Counted from the stretch's first letter, positions 52,508 to 61,919 are shown. The stretch: 64,000 nucleotides of DNA from Nocardia sp. XZ_19_385 (GCF_015355755.1 NZ_JACVEE010000002.1:1364001-1428000), one strand, 5' to 3'. Made by a program: numbers and translations. The notes: generated by a model from the letters alone, not told the origin.

Positions 52508-54463
52508 TCACGCCTGTTTGGCCCGGATCGCCTCGAAGACGTTCGGGTCGACCAGGGTTGAGGTGTCGCCCAGTTCCCGGCCTTCGGCGACATCGCGCAG
52601 CAGTCGCCGCATGATCTTGCCGCTGCGGGTTTTGGGCAGCTCCGGCACCACGTGGATCTCGCGCGGCCGGGCGATCGGGCTGATCGCCCGGGATACCTCT
52701 GCTTTGAGGTCGTCGATGAGCGCTGCGCCGGTGTCCTTCGCCTCGGCCGTGAGAATCACGAAGGCGACGATGCCCTGGCCGGTGGTCGCGTCCGTCGCGC
52801 CGACCACCGCGGCCTCGGCGACTCCGGAGTGCCCGACCAGCGCCGACTCCACCTCGGCGGTGGAGATGCGGTGCCCGGAGACGTTCATGACGTCGTCCAC
52901 GCGCCCGAGCACCCACAGGTCGCCGTCGGCGTCGAGCTTGGCGCCGTCGCCGGCGAAGTACCAGCCCTGCTGGGCGTAGCGCTCCCAGTAGGTGGCCCGG
53001 TAGCGGTCCATGTCGCCCCAGATGCCGCGCAGCATGGACGGCCACGGCTGATCCAGCACCAGGTAGCCGTTCGCCTCGGTCTCGCCGAGCTGTACCGGCT
53101 TGCCTTCTTCGTCGACGACTGTGGCCGAGATGCCGGGCAGTGGCGTCATGGCGGCTCCCGGCTTCGCGGCGGTGACGCCGGGCAGCGGGGAGATCATGAT
53201 GGATCCGGTTTCGGTCTGCCACCAGGTGTCCACGATCGGAGTCCGGTTGCCGCCGATGACTTCCCGGTACCAGCGCCAGGCTTCCGGGTTGATCGGTTCG
53301 CCGACGGAGCCGAGTACGCGCAGCGAGGACAGATCGTGGGCGGCGGGAATCTCCTTGCCCCATTTCATGAAGGTGCGCACCAGCGTCGGCGCCGTGTAGT
53401 AGATGCTGACACCGTACTTTTCGACGATGTTCCAGTGCCGGTGCTCGTCCGGGAAGTTGGGGGTGCCCTCGTAGACCACCTGCGTCGTCCGGTTCGACAG
53501 CGGGCCGTACACGATGTAGGTGTGCCCGGTGACCCAGCCGATGTCGGCGGTGCACCAGTAGACGTCTTGTCCCGCTTTGTGATCGAAGACGTTGTGGTGG
53601 GTGTAGGAGGCCTGGGTGAGGTAGCCGCCGGTGGTGTGCAGGATGCCCTTGGGCTTTCCGGTGGTGCCGGAGGTGTAGAGGATGAACAGTGGGTGCTCGG
53701 CGTCGAAGGCCTGCGCCTCGTGCTCGGGGGAGGCCTGCGCGACGGTCTCGTGCCACCACAGGTCGCGGCCGTCGGTCCACGGCACCTCGATCTCGGTGCG
53801 TCGCACCACGAGCACGTGCTCGACGCTGTGCGGCACATCGCCGTTCGCGTAGAGCGCCTCGTCGACGGCTTCCTTGAGCGGCGCCGCTTTGCCCCGGCGC
53901 CACTGCCCGTCGGTGGTGATGATCAGCCGGGCCTGCGCATCGTCGACGCGCTGCCGCAACGCGGTGGGGGAGAAGCCCGCGAACACCACCGAGTGCGTCA
54001 GGCCCAGCCGCGCACAGGCCAGCATGGCGACGATGGCTTCCGGGACCATCGGCATGTAGATCGCGACGCGGTCCCCGGCTTCCAGTCCGAGCTCGGTCAA
54101 ATAGTTTGCGGCCCTGGATACTTCGGCGAGCAGCTCGTTGTAGGTGAGTTCGCGGGAATCGCCGGGCTCGCCTTCCCAGTGGATGGCGACCTGGCCGCCG
54201 TGCCCGGCGAGCACATGCCGATCCACGCAGTTGTAGGCGACATTGAGCTTGCCGTCGACGAACCACTTCGCGACGGGGGCGTCGGACCAGTCCAGCACCT
54301 GCGACCACCGCTGGTGCCAGTGCAACCGGTCGGCCTGCGCGGCCCAGAACTTGTCGCGGTCGGCCTCGGCCTGCGCGTAGAGGGACGCATCCGCATTGGC
54401 CGCGGCGGCGAACTCCGGCGTCGGCGGGTACGAATCCTGATGATCGGCAGTGGTTTCGGTCAT
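52508..54463 (-). CDS. acs: Acetyl-coenzyme A synthetase
   Basis: Activates acetate to acetyl-CoA through acetyl-AMP. The 651-aa length is normal. The AMP-binding motif is LFILYTSGTTGKPKGILHTTGGY; VDTWWQTETGSIMISPLPG and WYFAGDGAKLDADGDLWVLGRVDDVMNVSGHRIST are the A5-A8 motifs; the C-terminal catalytic lysine, a known acetylation site, is in PKTRSGKIMRRLLR. ATG at 54463 begins MTETTADHQDS. It is divergent from the dipeptide-transport operon, as Rv3667 and Rv3666c are arranged. Confidence 0.97.
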   Translation of the reverse strand: MTETTADHQDSYPPTPEFAAAANADASLYAQAEADRDKFWAAQADRLHWHQRWSQVLDWSDAPVAKWFVDGKLNVAYNCVDRHVLAGHGGQVAIHWEGEPGDSRELTYNELLAEVSRAANYLTELGLEAGDRVAIYMPMVPEAIVAMLACARLGLTHSVVFAGFSPTALRQRVDDAQARLIITTDGQWRRGKAAPLKEAVDEALYANGDVPHSVEHVLVVRRTEIEVPWTDGRDLWWHETVAQASPEHEAQAFDAEHPLFILYTSGTTGKPKGILHTTGGYLTQASYTHHNVFDHKAGQDVYWCTADIGWVTGHTYIVYGPLSNRTTQVVYEGTPNFPDEHRHWNIVEKYGVSIYYTAPTLVRTFMKWGKEIPAAHDLSSLRVLGSVGEPINPEAWRWYREVIGGNRTPIVDTWWQTETGSIMISPLPGVTAAKPGAAMTPLPGISATVVDEEGKPVQLGETEANGYLVLDQPWPSMLRGIWGDMDRYRATYWERYAQQGWYFAGDGAKLDADGDLWVLGRVDDVMNVSGHRISTAEVESALVGHSGVAEAAVVGATDATTGQGIVAFVILTAEAKDTGAALIDDLKAEVSRAISPIARPREIHVVPELPKTRSGKIMRRLLRDVAEGRELGDTSTLVDPNVFEAIRAKQA

Positions 54464-54857
54464 CTCTTCTCTTCTTTCCACGTAACCTGAGCGCACGATT
54501 CGATGCGACCGAGGTCGACAGTATCCAACGAGGCCCGATGCCGTGCCGAGTGTGTCCACCAGGTTTCGAACGATCACAGCCAGGGAAACTCGGCTGTGAG
54601 GTGGGTCGACCCGCCGAACCGCCGAAGGCCTCAGGTAGAGGCAATGTTCCGGTGGATCGGCCGCATTCGCGTGATCTTTTCCGTGTAAAGCACAAACCAC
54701 CGGATTTGTAAATTGTGGAATGAACCTTTGTCGATCCCAGGACAGGACTGTCCAGGATGGTTAACCTCCGATGCATCCTGGGTGGATCGGCCGGGAGGCG
54801 TCGGTGCTGGACCGTGCGTGTGCCGGCGATCCCCTCGCACCGAGATCGGGAGTTGCG
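54464..54857. other. Divergent acs-dppA promoter region
   Basis: 394 bases without a supported gene. GGTGGATCGGCCG occurs twice as a direct repeat, around 54650 and 54780. A weak CRP-like half-site TGTGA is at 54595 but its partner half is poor. GGGAG at 54848-54852 is the dppA ribosome site. Confidence 0.45.
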
Positions 54858-56459
54858 TTGAGATTCAACAGAGCAATCGCGCTGACCGCGGCAGCACTGG
54901 TGGCCACAAGCCTCGGGCTGACCGCTTGTTCTTCGTCGGACGACAGTGCCGACGCCGGCATCGTGACGGTCAACGGCGGTGAGCCGCAGAACCCCTTGGT
55001 GCCCTCCAATACCAACGAAAACATGGGTGGTCGAGTCGTCGACCGGCTCTACGCCGGGCTGAAGTACTACGACGCCAACGGCAAAGCCACCAACGAGATG
55101 GCCGAGAAGATCGAGACCACCGATCGCCAGAACTACAAGATCACGATCAAGCCGGACTGGAAGTTCACCGACGGCACCACGGTGAAGGCGAAGAACTTCG
55201 TCGACGCCTGGAACTACGGCGCCCTGGGCACCAACGCCCAGCTGCAGAGCTACGTCTACGCCTCGATCGCCGGCTTCGACGAGGTGTCGTCCGATCCGCC
55301 GAAGGCGCAGACCATGAAGGGCCTCAAGGTCGTTGACGACAAGACCTTCACCGTCGAACTCACCCAGCCCTCCATCGACTTCGAGCTGAGCCTGGGTTAC
55401 GCGCCCTACTACCCGCTGCCTGATGTCGCGTTCAAGGACATGAAGGCCTTCGGTGAGGCGCCGGTCGGCAACGGCCCGTACAAGTTCAAGACCTGGGAAC
55501 ACAACGTCAAGATCGACCTGGACAAGAACCCGGACTACAAGGGCGGCCGCCCGGCCAAGAACGACGGCCTGCGGTTCGTGCACTACCAGTCCTTCGACAC
55601 CGCCTACGCCGACCTGCAGGGCGGCAACCTGGACGCGCTCGACACCATCCCCGCCAGCGCGCTCTCGACCTACAAGAACGACCTCGGTGACCGCGCGATC
55701 AGCAAGCCGACCGCGCAGAACCAGCACATCGGCATCCAGGCCACGGTCCCGCACTTCGGCGGCGAAGAAGGCGTGCTGCGCCGCAAGGCCATCTCGATGG
55801 CCATCAACCGGGAACAGATCTGCGAGAAGATCTTCCACGGCACCCGCAAGCCCGCGCTCGACTTCACCGCGAGCACCCTGCCCGGCTTCAACGGCAACCT
55901 GCCCGGCGTCGAGTCGCTGAAGTACAACCCGGAAGAGGCCAAGAAGGTGTGGGCCCAGGCCAACGCCATCTCCCCGTGGTCGGGCCAGTACCAGTTCTCC
56001 TACAACTCCGACGGCGGCCACCAGGAATGGGCCGAGGCCGTGATCAACAGCGTCAAGAACACCCTCGGCATCGATGCCGTCGCCACCCCGTACCCGACCT
56101 TCAAGCAGATCCGTGACGAGGTCAACGCCAAGACCATCGGCAAGGCGTTCCGCTACGGCTGGCAGGGCGACTACCCGACCATGCTGCAGTTCCTCACCTC
56201 GCAGTACTTCAGCTTCTCCGACACCAACAACGTCGACTACAACAACCCGGAGTTCGACCGGTTGCTCAAGGCCGCGCTCGCCGCGTCGAGCGAGGAAGCG
56301 TCCTACAAGCTGGTCGGCGAGGCGCAGGCCCTGCTGATCAAGGACGCGGCCGACATTCCGCTGTGGGATTACATTGCCGCCGCGGGTGTTTCGGACCGGG
56401 TCAAGGGCGAGCTCGCCTGGAGTGGCCTGTTCGACTTCGAGAACCTCGAACTGAAGTAA
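54858..56459 (+). CDS. dppA: Peptide ABC transporter, substrate-binding lipoprotein DppA
   Basis: A 533-aa SBP family 5 protein, lipid-anchored outside the membrane: MRFNRAIALTAAALVATSLGLTAC gives a signal peptide with lipobox LTAC. The body has the family layout (GGRVVDRLYAGLKYYDANGKATNEMAEKIE; FTDGTTVKAKNFVDAWNYGA; NGPYKFKTWEHN). The M. tuberculosis homologue binds peptides and haem. TTG at 54858 is chosen because it starts the signal peptide and has GGGAG five bases away. Confidence 0.95.
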   Translation: MRFNRAIALTAAALVATSLGLTACSSSDDSADAGIVTVNGGEPQNPLVPSNTNENMGGRVVDRLYAGLKYYDANGKATNEMAEKIETTDRQNYKITIKPDWKFTDGTTVKAKNFVDAWNYGALGTNAQLQSYVYASIAGFDEVSSDPPKAQTMKGLKVVDDKTFTVELTQPSIDFELSLGYAPYYPLPDVAFKDMKAFGEAPVGNGPYKFKTWEHNVKIDLDKNPDYKGGRPAKNDGLRFVHYQSFDTAYADLQGGNLDALDTIPASALSTYKNDLGDRAISKPTAQNQHIGIQATVPHFGGEEGVLRRKAISMAINREQICEKIFHGTRKPALDFTASTLPGFNGNLPGVESLKYNPEEAKKVWAQANAISPWSGQYQFSYNSDGGHQEWAEAVINSVKNTLGIDAVATPYPTFKQIRDEVNAKTIGKAFRYGWQGDYPTMLQFLTSQYFSFSDTNNVDYNNPEFDRLLKAALAASSEEASYKLVGEAQALLIKDAADIPLWDYIAAAGVSDRVKGELAWSGLFDFENLELK

Positions 56460-56470
56460 TCGCCGCGCTG

Positions 56471-56510
56471 GAGCCGCACCGCCACACCGGGGTGCGGCTC
56501 TCAGCCTTTT
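56471..56510 (+). terminator. Intercistronic hairpin between dppA and dppB
   Basis: Perfect 10-bp stem GAGCCGCACC (56471-56480) and GGTGCGGCTC (56491-56500), then TCAGCCTTTT. Its position after the binding-protein gene is typical of a partial terminator or RNA stabiliser that keeps the binding protein more abundant than the permease. Confidence 0.7.
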
Positions 56511-56526
56511 CCGGAGGAATACAGCT

Positions 56527-57453
56527 ATGGCTTGGTATGTCCTGCGGCGTCTGCTCCAGATGATCCCCGTCTTCCTCGGGGCGACGTTGCTGATCTATGC
56601 GATGGTGTTCTTGATCCCGGGTGATCCGATCAAGGCGCTGGCCGGTGAGAAACCACTGACACCGGGTGTCGAGGCCGCCCTGCGGGCTCGCTACAACCTC
56701 GACAAACCCTTCCTGATGCAATACCTGTACTACCTGAAGGGCATTGTCACCTTCGATTTCGGGACGGCCTTCTCCGGCCGGCCGGTGCGCGACGAGCTCG
56801 CCCGGGCGTTCCCGATCACCATCAAGCTGGCCTTGATGGCGGTCGCCATCGAGGGCATTTTCGGCATTATTTTCGGCCTGATCTCGGGGCTGCGTAAGGG
56901 CAAGCTGTTCGACTCGACGATGCTGGTCATCAGCCTGGTGATCATCGCGGTTCCCGTGTTCGTGGTCGGCTTCCTGGCGCAGTTCCTGCTCGGCGTGAAG
57001 TGGGGCATCGCGCCGGTGACCGTCACCGGCAAGGCAAGTTATGGCGAGTTACTCGTCCCGGCGTTCGTGCTGGGGTCGCTGTCGTTCGCCTACGTACTGC
57101 GGCTGACGCGGAACTCGGTGGCGGAGAACATGACCGCCGACTACGTGCGAACCGCGACCGCCAAGGGCTTGAGCCGCCCCCGGGTCATCACTGTGCACAT
57201 TCTGCGCAACTCGATGATCCCGGTGATCACCTTCCTGGGCGCCGATCTCGGCGCGCTGATGGGCGGCGCGATCGTCACCGAGGGCATCTTCAACATTCCA
57301 GGTGTCGGCGGCACGCTGTATCAGGCCGTCGTGCGCGGTGAGCCGCCGACGGTGGTCTCCTTCGTCACGGTGCTCATCGTGATCTTCCTGATCTCGAATC
57401 TCCTGATCGACCTGCTCTATGCCGCACTCGACCCGAGGATCCGCTATGCCTGA
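56527..57453 (+). CDS. dppB: Peptide ABC transporter permease DppB
   Basis: A 308-aa membrane permease with six helices. N-terminal MAWYVLRRLLQMIPVFLGATLLIYAMVFLIPGDPI is the standard DppB/OppB first helix, and the EAA loop NMTADYVRTATAKGLSRPRVITVHILRNSMIPVI contacts the ATPase. GGAGG precedes it. The 3' end overlaps dppC. Confidence 0.95.
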   Translation: MAWYVLRRLLQMIPVFLGATLLIYAMVFLIPGDPIKALAGEKPLTPGVEAALRARYNLDKPFLMQYLYYLKGIVTFDFGTAFSGRPVRDELARAFPITIKLALMAVAIEGIFGIIFGLISGLRKGKLFDSTMLVISLVIIAVPVFVVGFLAQFLLGVKWGIAPVTVTGKASYGELLVPAFVLGSLSFAYVLRLTRNSVAENMTADYVRTATAKGLSRPRVITVHILRNSMIPVITFLGADLGALMGGAIVTEGIFNIPGVGGTLYQAVVRGEPPTVVSFVTVLIVIFLISNLLIDLLYAALDPRIRYA

Positions 57454-58405
57454 CCTCGAGAAGCCCAGCGCCGAAGCCCGGTCCGGGCAGGAGTATTACG
57501 TCGCGCCACCCGACGAAGTGGAGGTGCTCGCCACCGACAAAGTCGTCGAGACCGGCACCCCGACGAGCATCTGGGCCGACGCCTGGCAGCAGCTGCGGCG
57601 CAACCCGATCTTCGTGGTGGCCACCCTGATGATCCTGTTCGTCATGGTGGTGGTGTTCTTTCCCTCGCTGTTCACCAGCCAGGATCCGCAGTTCTGCGAC
57701 GGCGCGTTCAGCATGGCGCCCCGCAGTTCCGGGCATCCGTTCGGCTTCGACAAACAGGGCTGCGACATCTACGCCCGAACCATTTACGGCGCAAGAGCTT
57801 CCGTGGCGGTCGGCGTCGGTTCGGCATTGCTGTTCGTGGTGATCGGCGGCATCCTCGGCGCGCTGTCCGGGTTCTACGGCGGCCTGCTCGATTCGGTGGT
57901 GTCCCGGGTGGGCGAGGTCTTCTACGCCATCCCGCTGATGCTGGCCGCGATCGTGGTGATGCAGCTGCTCGACCAGCGGACGATCTGGACCGTCGTCGCC
58001 ATTCTGGCGACGTTCACCTGGCCGCAGGCGGCTCGTATCGCCCGCAGTGCGGTGATCGAAGCCAGAAACAGCGAATATGTGACCGCGGCAAAGGCATTGG
58101 GTGTCTCCCGATTCCGTACATTGCTGCGGCATGTGGTGCCGAACGCGGCGGCCCCGGTCATCGTGGTGACCACGATCTGGCTCGGCGTCTTCATCGTGAC
58201 CGAGGCGACGCTGTCCTTCCTCGGTGTCGGACTGCCGCGCACCGTCGTGTCGTGGGGTTCCGATATCGCGCAGGCGCGGATCGAGATCCGCACCTCGCCG
58301 ATCCTGTTCTATCCCGCGACCGCGCTCGCGCTGACCGTGCTGAGCTTCATCATGCTCGGTGACGCCGTGCGCGACGCGCTCGATCCGAAAGCCAGGAAGA
58401 GGTGA
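57446..58405 (+). CDS. dppC: Peptide ABC transporter permease DppC
   Basis: A 319-aa permease. The N-terminal cytoplasmic part (to ~60) precedes WQQLRRNPIFVVATLMILFVMVVVFFPSLF, then five more helices. The EAA loop is ARNSEYVTAAKALGVSRFRTLLRHVVPNAAAPVI. It starts within the last codons of dppB and its stop overlaps the dppD start (GTGA), so translation is coupled. Confidence 0.95.
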   Translation: MPDLEKPSAEARSGQEYYVAPPDEVEVLATDKVVETGTPTSIWADAWQQLRRNPIFVVATLMILFVMVVVFFPSLFTSQDPQFCDGAFSMAPRSSGHPFGFDKQGCDIYARTIYGARASVAVGVGSALLFVVIGGILGALSGFYGGLLDSVVSRVGEVFYAIPLMLAAIVVMQLLDQRTIWTVVAILATFTWPQAARIARSAVIEARNSEYVTAAKALGVSRFRTLLRHVVPNAAAPVIVVTTIWLGVFIVTEATLSFLGVGLPRTVVSWGSDIAQARIEIRTSPILFYPATALALTVLSFIMLGDAVRDALDPKARKR

Positions 58406-60111
58406 CCGGGGCGATGCAGCCACTGCTCGAAATCAAGGACCTCAACGTCTGTTTCACCTCCCAGGCCAAGAAGATCCCCGCCGTGCGCGGGGTGAGCCTG
58501 GCGGTGTATCCGGGGCAGACGGTGGCGATCGTCGGCGAGTCGGGCTCCGGCAAATCGACGACCGCGCACGCGATCATCGATCTGCTGCCCGGCAGCGGCG
58601 AGGTCACCTCCGGTTCGATCATGTTCGACGGCAAGGATCTCACCGCCGCCTCGTCGAAAGACATTGTGGCCGTGCGCGGTAAAGGCATCGGCCTGGTGCC
58701 GCAGGATCCGATGTCGAACCTGAATCCGGTCTGGAAGGTCGGCTTCCAGATCCGGGAAACCCTGGAGGCCAACGGGATCGCGAAAGGCAAGGAGGCCACG
58801 AAACGGGCCGCCGAGCTGCTCGAGGAAGCGGGTATGTCCGACGCCGAGCGCCGGATGAACCAGTACCCGCACGAGTTCTCCGGTGGTATGCGCCAGCGCG
58901 CGCTCATCGCCATCGGATTGTCTTGCCGGCCGAAGCTCTTGATCGCCGACGAGCCGACCTCCGCGCTCGACGTCACCGTGCAGCGGCAGATCCTGGACCA
59001 TCTCGACGGGCTGACCAGCGAACTCGGCACCGCGGTGCTGCTGATCACGCACGATCTCGGTCTCGCCGCCGAACGCGCCGAGCACCTGGTGGTGATGTAT
59101 CGCGGCCGGGTGGTGGAATCCGGTCCGGCACTGCAGATTCTGCGCAACCCGCAGCACCTGTACACCAAGAAGCTGGTCAATTCGGCGCCGTCGCTTGCCT
59201 CGCAACGGCTTTCGGCGGTGCGCAAGCGCGCCGAAATCCGCGAGCAGGCGGTGGAGGTCGCTGAACAGGTGGCCGAGCAGGTGCTGGCCGAAGATCCGGC
59301 CATCGCCACGGTCACCGACGACGTGGTGGTCGCGGAGAATCTCACCAAGGCGTTCAAGATCCGAGGCAGCGCGCCGTGGAAGTCGACGGACTTCACCGCC
59401 GTCGACAATGTGTCGTTCCGCCTGAAACGCGGCACGACCACCGCGATCGTGGGCGAATCCGGCTCCGGCAAGTCGACCGTCACCCAGATGGTGCTCGGAC
59501 TGCTCGAACCCACCTCGGGTTCGGTCACCTTCGATGGTCGCGAGGTCGCGAAGCTGAACAGCAAGGAGGCCTTCGCGTTCCGGCGTCGAGTACAGCCGAT
59601 CTTCCAGGACCCCTACGGTTCCCTGGACCCGATGTACTCGATCTACCGGACCATCGAGGAGCCGCTGCGCACGCACAAGATCGGCAACGCCAAGGAACGC
59701 GAGGCCACCGTGCGTGACCTGCTGGACAAGGTGTCGCTGCCGACCACGGTGATGCGCCGCTATCCGAACGAGCTGTCCGGTGGACAGCGGCAGCGCGTCG
59801 CCATCGCGCGGGCGCTGGCGCTCAATCCGGAGGTGGTGGTCTGCGACGAGGCGGTCTCGGCCCTGGACGTGCTGGTGCAGGCGCAGATTCTGAACCTGCT
59901 CAACGACTTGCAGGCGGAGCTGGGGTTGTCATATTTGTTTGTCACCCATGATTTGGCAGTGGTTCGGCAGATCGCCGACGACGTGCTGGTTATGCAGAAC
60001 GGGGCGGTGGTCGAATCAGCTTCCACCGCAGAGGTATTCGATAATCCGCAAACCGAATACACGCGCCGGCTGCTCGACGCCATCCCTGGCCGGGAGCTGC
60101 TGACCGGGTAA
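58402..60111 (+). CDS. dppD: Peptide ABC transporter ATPase DppD (two nucleotide-binding domains)
   Basis: A 569-aa fused ATPase that does the work of DppD plus DppF. Both halves have Walker A GESGSGKST (near residues 46 and 351), signature motifs FSGGMRQR and LSGGQRQR, and Walker B segments LLIADEPTSALD and VVVCDEAVSALD. A coiled linker (REQAVEVAEQVAEQVLAEDP) joins them. GTG at 58402 is used; ATG at 58414 is possible. A REP-like hairpin follows at 60119. Confidence 0.95.
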   Translation: MTGAMQPLLEIKDLNVCFTSQAKKIPAVRGVSLAVYPGQTVAIVGESGSGKSTTAHAIIDLLPGSGEVTSGSIMFDGKDLTAASSKDIVAVRGKGIGLVPQDPMSNLNPVWKVGFQIRETLEANGIAKGKEATKRAAELLEEAGMSDAERRMNQYPHEFSGGMRQRALIAIGLSCRPKLLIADEPTSALDVTVQRQILDHLDGLTSELGTAVLLITHDLGLAAERAEHLVVMYRGRVVESGPALQILRNPQHLYTKKLVNSAPSLASQRLSAVRKRAEIREQAVEVAEQVAEQVLAEDPAIATVTDDVVVAENLTKAFKIRGSAPWKSTDFTAVDNVSFRLKRGTTTAIVGESGSGKSTVTQMVLGLLEPTSGSVTFDGREVAKLNSKEAFAFRRRVQPIFQDPYGSLDPMYSIYRTIEEPLRTHKIGNAKEREATVRDLLDKVSLPTTVMRRYPNELSGGQRQRVAIARALALNPEVVVCDEAVSALDVLVQAQILNLLNDLQAELGLSYLFVTHDLAVVRQIADDVLVMQNGAVVESASTAEVFDNPQTEYTRRLLDAIPGRELLTG

Positions 60112-60118
60112 GGGGTAG

Positions 60119-60150
60119 CGGCACCGGGGCGCTTCGCTTCCCCGGTGCCG
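60119..60150. repeat. REP-like hairpin, second copy
   Basis: CGGCACCGGGG (60119-60129) and CCCCGGTGCCG (60140-60150) pair around CGCTTCGCTT. Stem and loop are the same as at 52310, followed by GGTGCCGCACTGCTTC. It lies just after the dpp operon and may act as its transcription end. Confidence 0.75.
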
Positions 60151-60172
60151 CACTGCTTCGGGTGGAGATCGG

Positions 60173-60182
60173 TTACATGTAA
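60173..60182. promoter_or_regulatory. Palindrome before the MarR gene
   Basis: TTACATGTAA is a perfect 10-bp palindrome ending 24 bases before the MarR start, typical of an autoregulatory MarR operator overlapping a promoter. Confidence 0.5.
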
Positions 60183-60206
60183 ATAGAATCCGATAGGCTG
60201 TGCCGC

Positions 60207-60656
60207 ATGGTCGAGTCGTTGCAGGCGTGGTCCGCTTATCGTCGGCTGCGCGAGCTGGTGGATGCGGAGGTCGCGCGGGAGCTGGAGCGCAGTGCGGGGC
60301 TGTCGATGCCCGACTACGAGGTCCTCGCGACTCTGGTGGAGCTCACCTCGGCCGACGACTGCATTCGCGTTCGTGGCCTGGCCGAGCGGATGCTCTGGGC
60401 GCACAGCCGGTTGTCGCGGCAACTCGGGCGGATGGAGCAGCGCGGGTTGATTGCGCGCGAAGCTTGCGAGCGTGACGGGCGCGGGGACGACGTGGTGCTC
60501 ACGGAGGCGGGGCGGCAGGCCTATGTGGAGGCGGCGCCGGGGCACCAGGCCGTTATCCGGGAACGGTTCACCGATCTGCTCTCCGAGCAGCAGTTGCACA
60601 CTCTGATCGCAATCGAACGGCAGATCGCCGCCGGGCACGCCGTGGCGCCCCGCTAG
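60207..60656 (+). CDS. MarR family transcriptional regulator
   Basis: A 149-aa winged-helix regulator: LSMPDYEVLATLVE, RVRGLAERMLWAHSRLSRQLGRMEQRGLIAREACERDGRGDDVVLTEAGRQAY is the helix-turn-helix and wing. The dimer helices are at both ends. Upstream, TTACATGTAA at 60173-60182 is a perfect palindrome 25 bases before the start and a likely autoregulatory site. Target and ligand unknown. Confidence 0.9.
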   Translation: MVESLQAWSAYRRLRELVDAEVARELERSAGLSMPDYEVLATLVELTSADDCIRVRGLAERMLWAHSRLSRQLGRMEQRGLIAREACERDGRGDDVVLTEAGRQAYVEAAPGHQAVIRERFTDLLSEQQLHTLIAIERQIAAGHAVAPR

Positions 60657-60667
60657 CCTCGTATCTC

Positions 60668-61417
60668 GTGACCGACCCGCTACAGCCACTCGTCGACCTG
60701 CCCGGTGTCCGCGATGCCGCCGACCGCGCCCGCGACGCGCTCGCGGCCGTGCACCGGCACAAGGCGAACCGGCGGGGGTGGCCGACCACGGCTGCCGAAG
60801 CCGCCGTGCGGGCCGCGCGTTCGTCCGCGGCGATCGACGGCGGCAGCACCGGATTGCCGTCGGTGGACGGGGTGGTGGAGGACCCGATCCTGGCGGGCTC
60901 GCTGCGGGTGGGCCAGGCGCTCGACGCCGACGCGCTGCGGAATCTCGCGGGTACCTGGCAGCGTGCCCCGCTGCAGGCGCTGGCCCGGCTGCATCTGCTG
61001 GCCGCTGCCGATCTGGTTTCGGACGAGACGCTGCTCGGCCGCCCGCGCGCGGTGGCCGGTGTCGCCGAACGCCTCGACCTGCTGGCGCAGACCGTGCAGG
61101 CAACGCGGGCGCCGGCGCCGGTGATCGCGGCGGTGGTGCACGGGGAATTGCTTGCCTTGCAGCCGTTCGGGACCGCCGACGGCGTGGTCGCCCGGGCGGC
61201 ATCGCGTCTCGTCACCGTGTCTAGTGGGCTGGACCCGCATAGCCTCGGGGTGCCGGAAGTGTTCTGGCTGCGCCGCCGCCAGGCCTACCTGGACGCGGCC
61301 GCCGGTTTCCGCACCGGAGATCCGGCCGCGGTGGGGGATTGGGTGATTCTGTGCTGCGCCGCACTGGAAGACGGCGCGCGCGAAGCGGCCTCGATCGCCG
61401 ATTCGGCAGTGGGCTAG
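60668..61417 (+). CDS. Degenerate Fic-like protein (Rv3662c-like)
   Basis: A 249-aa protein with the outline of a Fic domain: an inhibitory-helix-like ARSSAAIDGGST near residue 57 and a motif position HGELLALQPFGTADGVVARAASRLV where an active enzyme has H-P-F-x-x-G-N-G-R. The catalytic His is Gln and the N-G pair is lost, so AMP transfer is very unlikely. By position between dpp genes and the HAD phosphatase it matches M. tuberculosis Rv3662c. Its 12-base spacing from the MarR gene suggests co-transcription. Confidence 0.78.
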   Translation: MTDPLQPLVDLPGVRDAADRARDALAAVHRHKANRRGWPTTAAEAAVRAARSSAAIDGGSTGLPSVDGVVEDPILAGSLRVGQALDADALRNLAGTWQRAPLQALARLHLLAAADLVSDETLLGRPRAVAGVAERLDLLAQTVQATRAPAPVIAAVVHGELLALQPFGTADGVVARAASRLVTVSSGLDPHSLGVPEVFWLRRRQAYLDAAAGFRTGDPAAVGDWVILCCAALEDGAREAASIADSAVG

Positions 61418-61427
61418 ACAACGCGCA

Positions 61428-61765
61428 GCGGGCGGCGTAGCCGCTTGTGCGACTTCACCGCCCGCGAAGCACGGACAACCCGGTTACCAAGCGTGCTGGG
61501 TGGGTTGTGTTCGGCGGCCTCGGCGAGGAATCGGTCTCCTACGGTTCATCCCCGCAACCTGTGCGAGGCTCTCGCCGTAACAACCCGAATCTCGCAGGCC
61601 CACAACGCTTCTGCCCTTGTCGCGGCGCGCTCCGCGTGGGTGCCTGGTGTCCGTGCTGGGAAGGGTGGGATGGGAGACTGAATCTTCTCTTCCGATTCCG
61701 CCCAGGCCTTCCGTCCTTCCGTAGCTACCTTTTTACCACTGTGACCGGCGCCACTCAAGGGTTCG
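61428..61765 (-). ncRNA. Ms1/MTS2823-like small RNA locus
   Basis: The 500-base gap between the Rv3662c-like and Rv3661-like genes is where M. tuberculosis encodes MTS2823, the homologue of M. smegmatis Ms1, a ~300-nt RNA that binds core RNA polymerase in stationary phase. Here a -10-like TAATCTTATG on the minus strand (61771-61780) points into the gap, and GCGGGCGG/CCGCCCGC (61428-61435, 61458-61465) could form the 3' hairpin. This gives about 330 nt on the strand of the HAD gene, as in M. tuberculosis. Ends are inferred; no coding frame in the gap is convincing. Confidence 0.6.
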
Positions 61766-61919
61766 GGAAACATAAGATTACCGGCGTGTTCGTCGGCGTT
61801 TCGTGGTTAAATGCCTGGTCGCTCCGGCTCCGGAATTATGTCAGCAAACGCTCCCCGCTAGCACTCGGCTGCGCCGTCTAACAGCACTGCGGTGCGCCGG
61901 GTGCCAGGCCAGCTAAAGC

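Noticed and set aside
54595..54610. CRP site in the acs-dppA gap
   Set aside because: One half-site TGTGA is good but the other (TCGAC) matches poorly; not reported as a site.
52491..56021. 1176-codon minus-strand frame over acs and dppA
   Set aside because: It covers acs in the wrong frame and dppA antisense; no domain is seen in its product.
61447..61881. 144-codon plus-strand frame in the gap before the HAD gene
   Set aside because: No homology-like motifs or ribosome site, and it lies across the expected Ms1-like RNA locus on the other strand.
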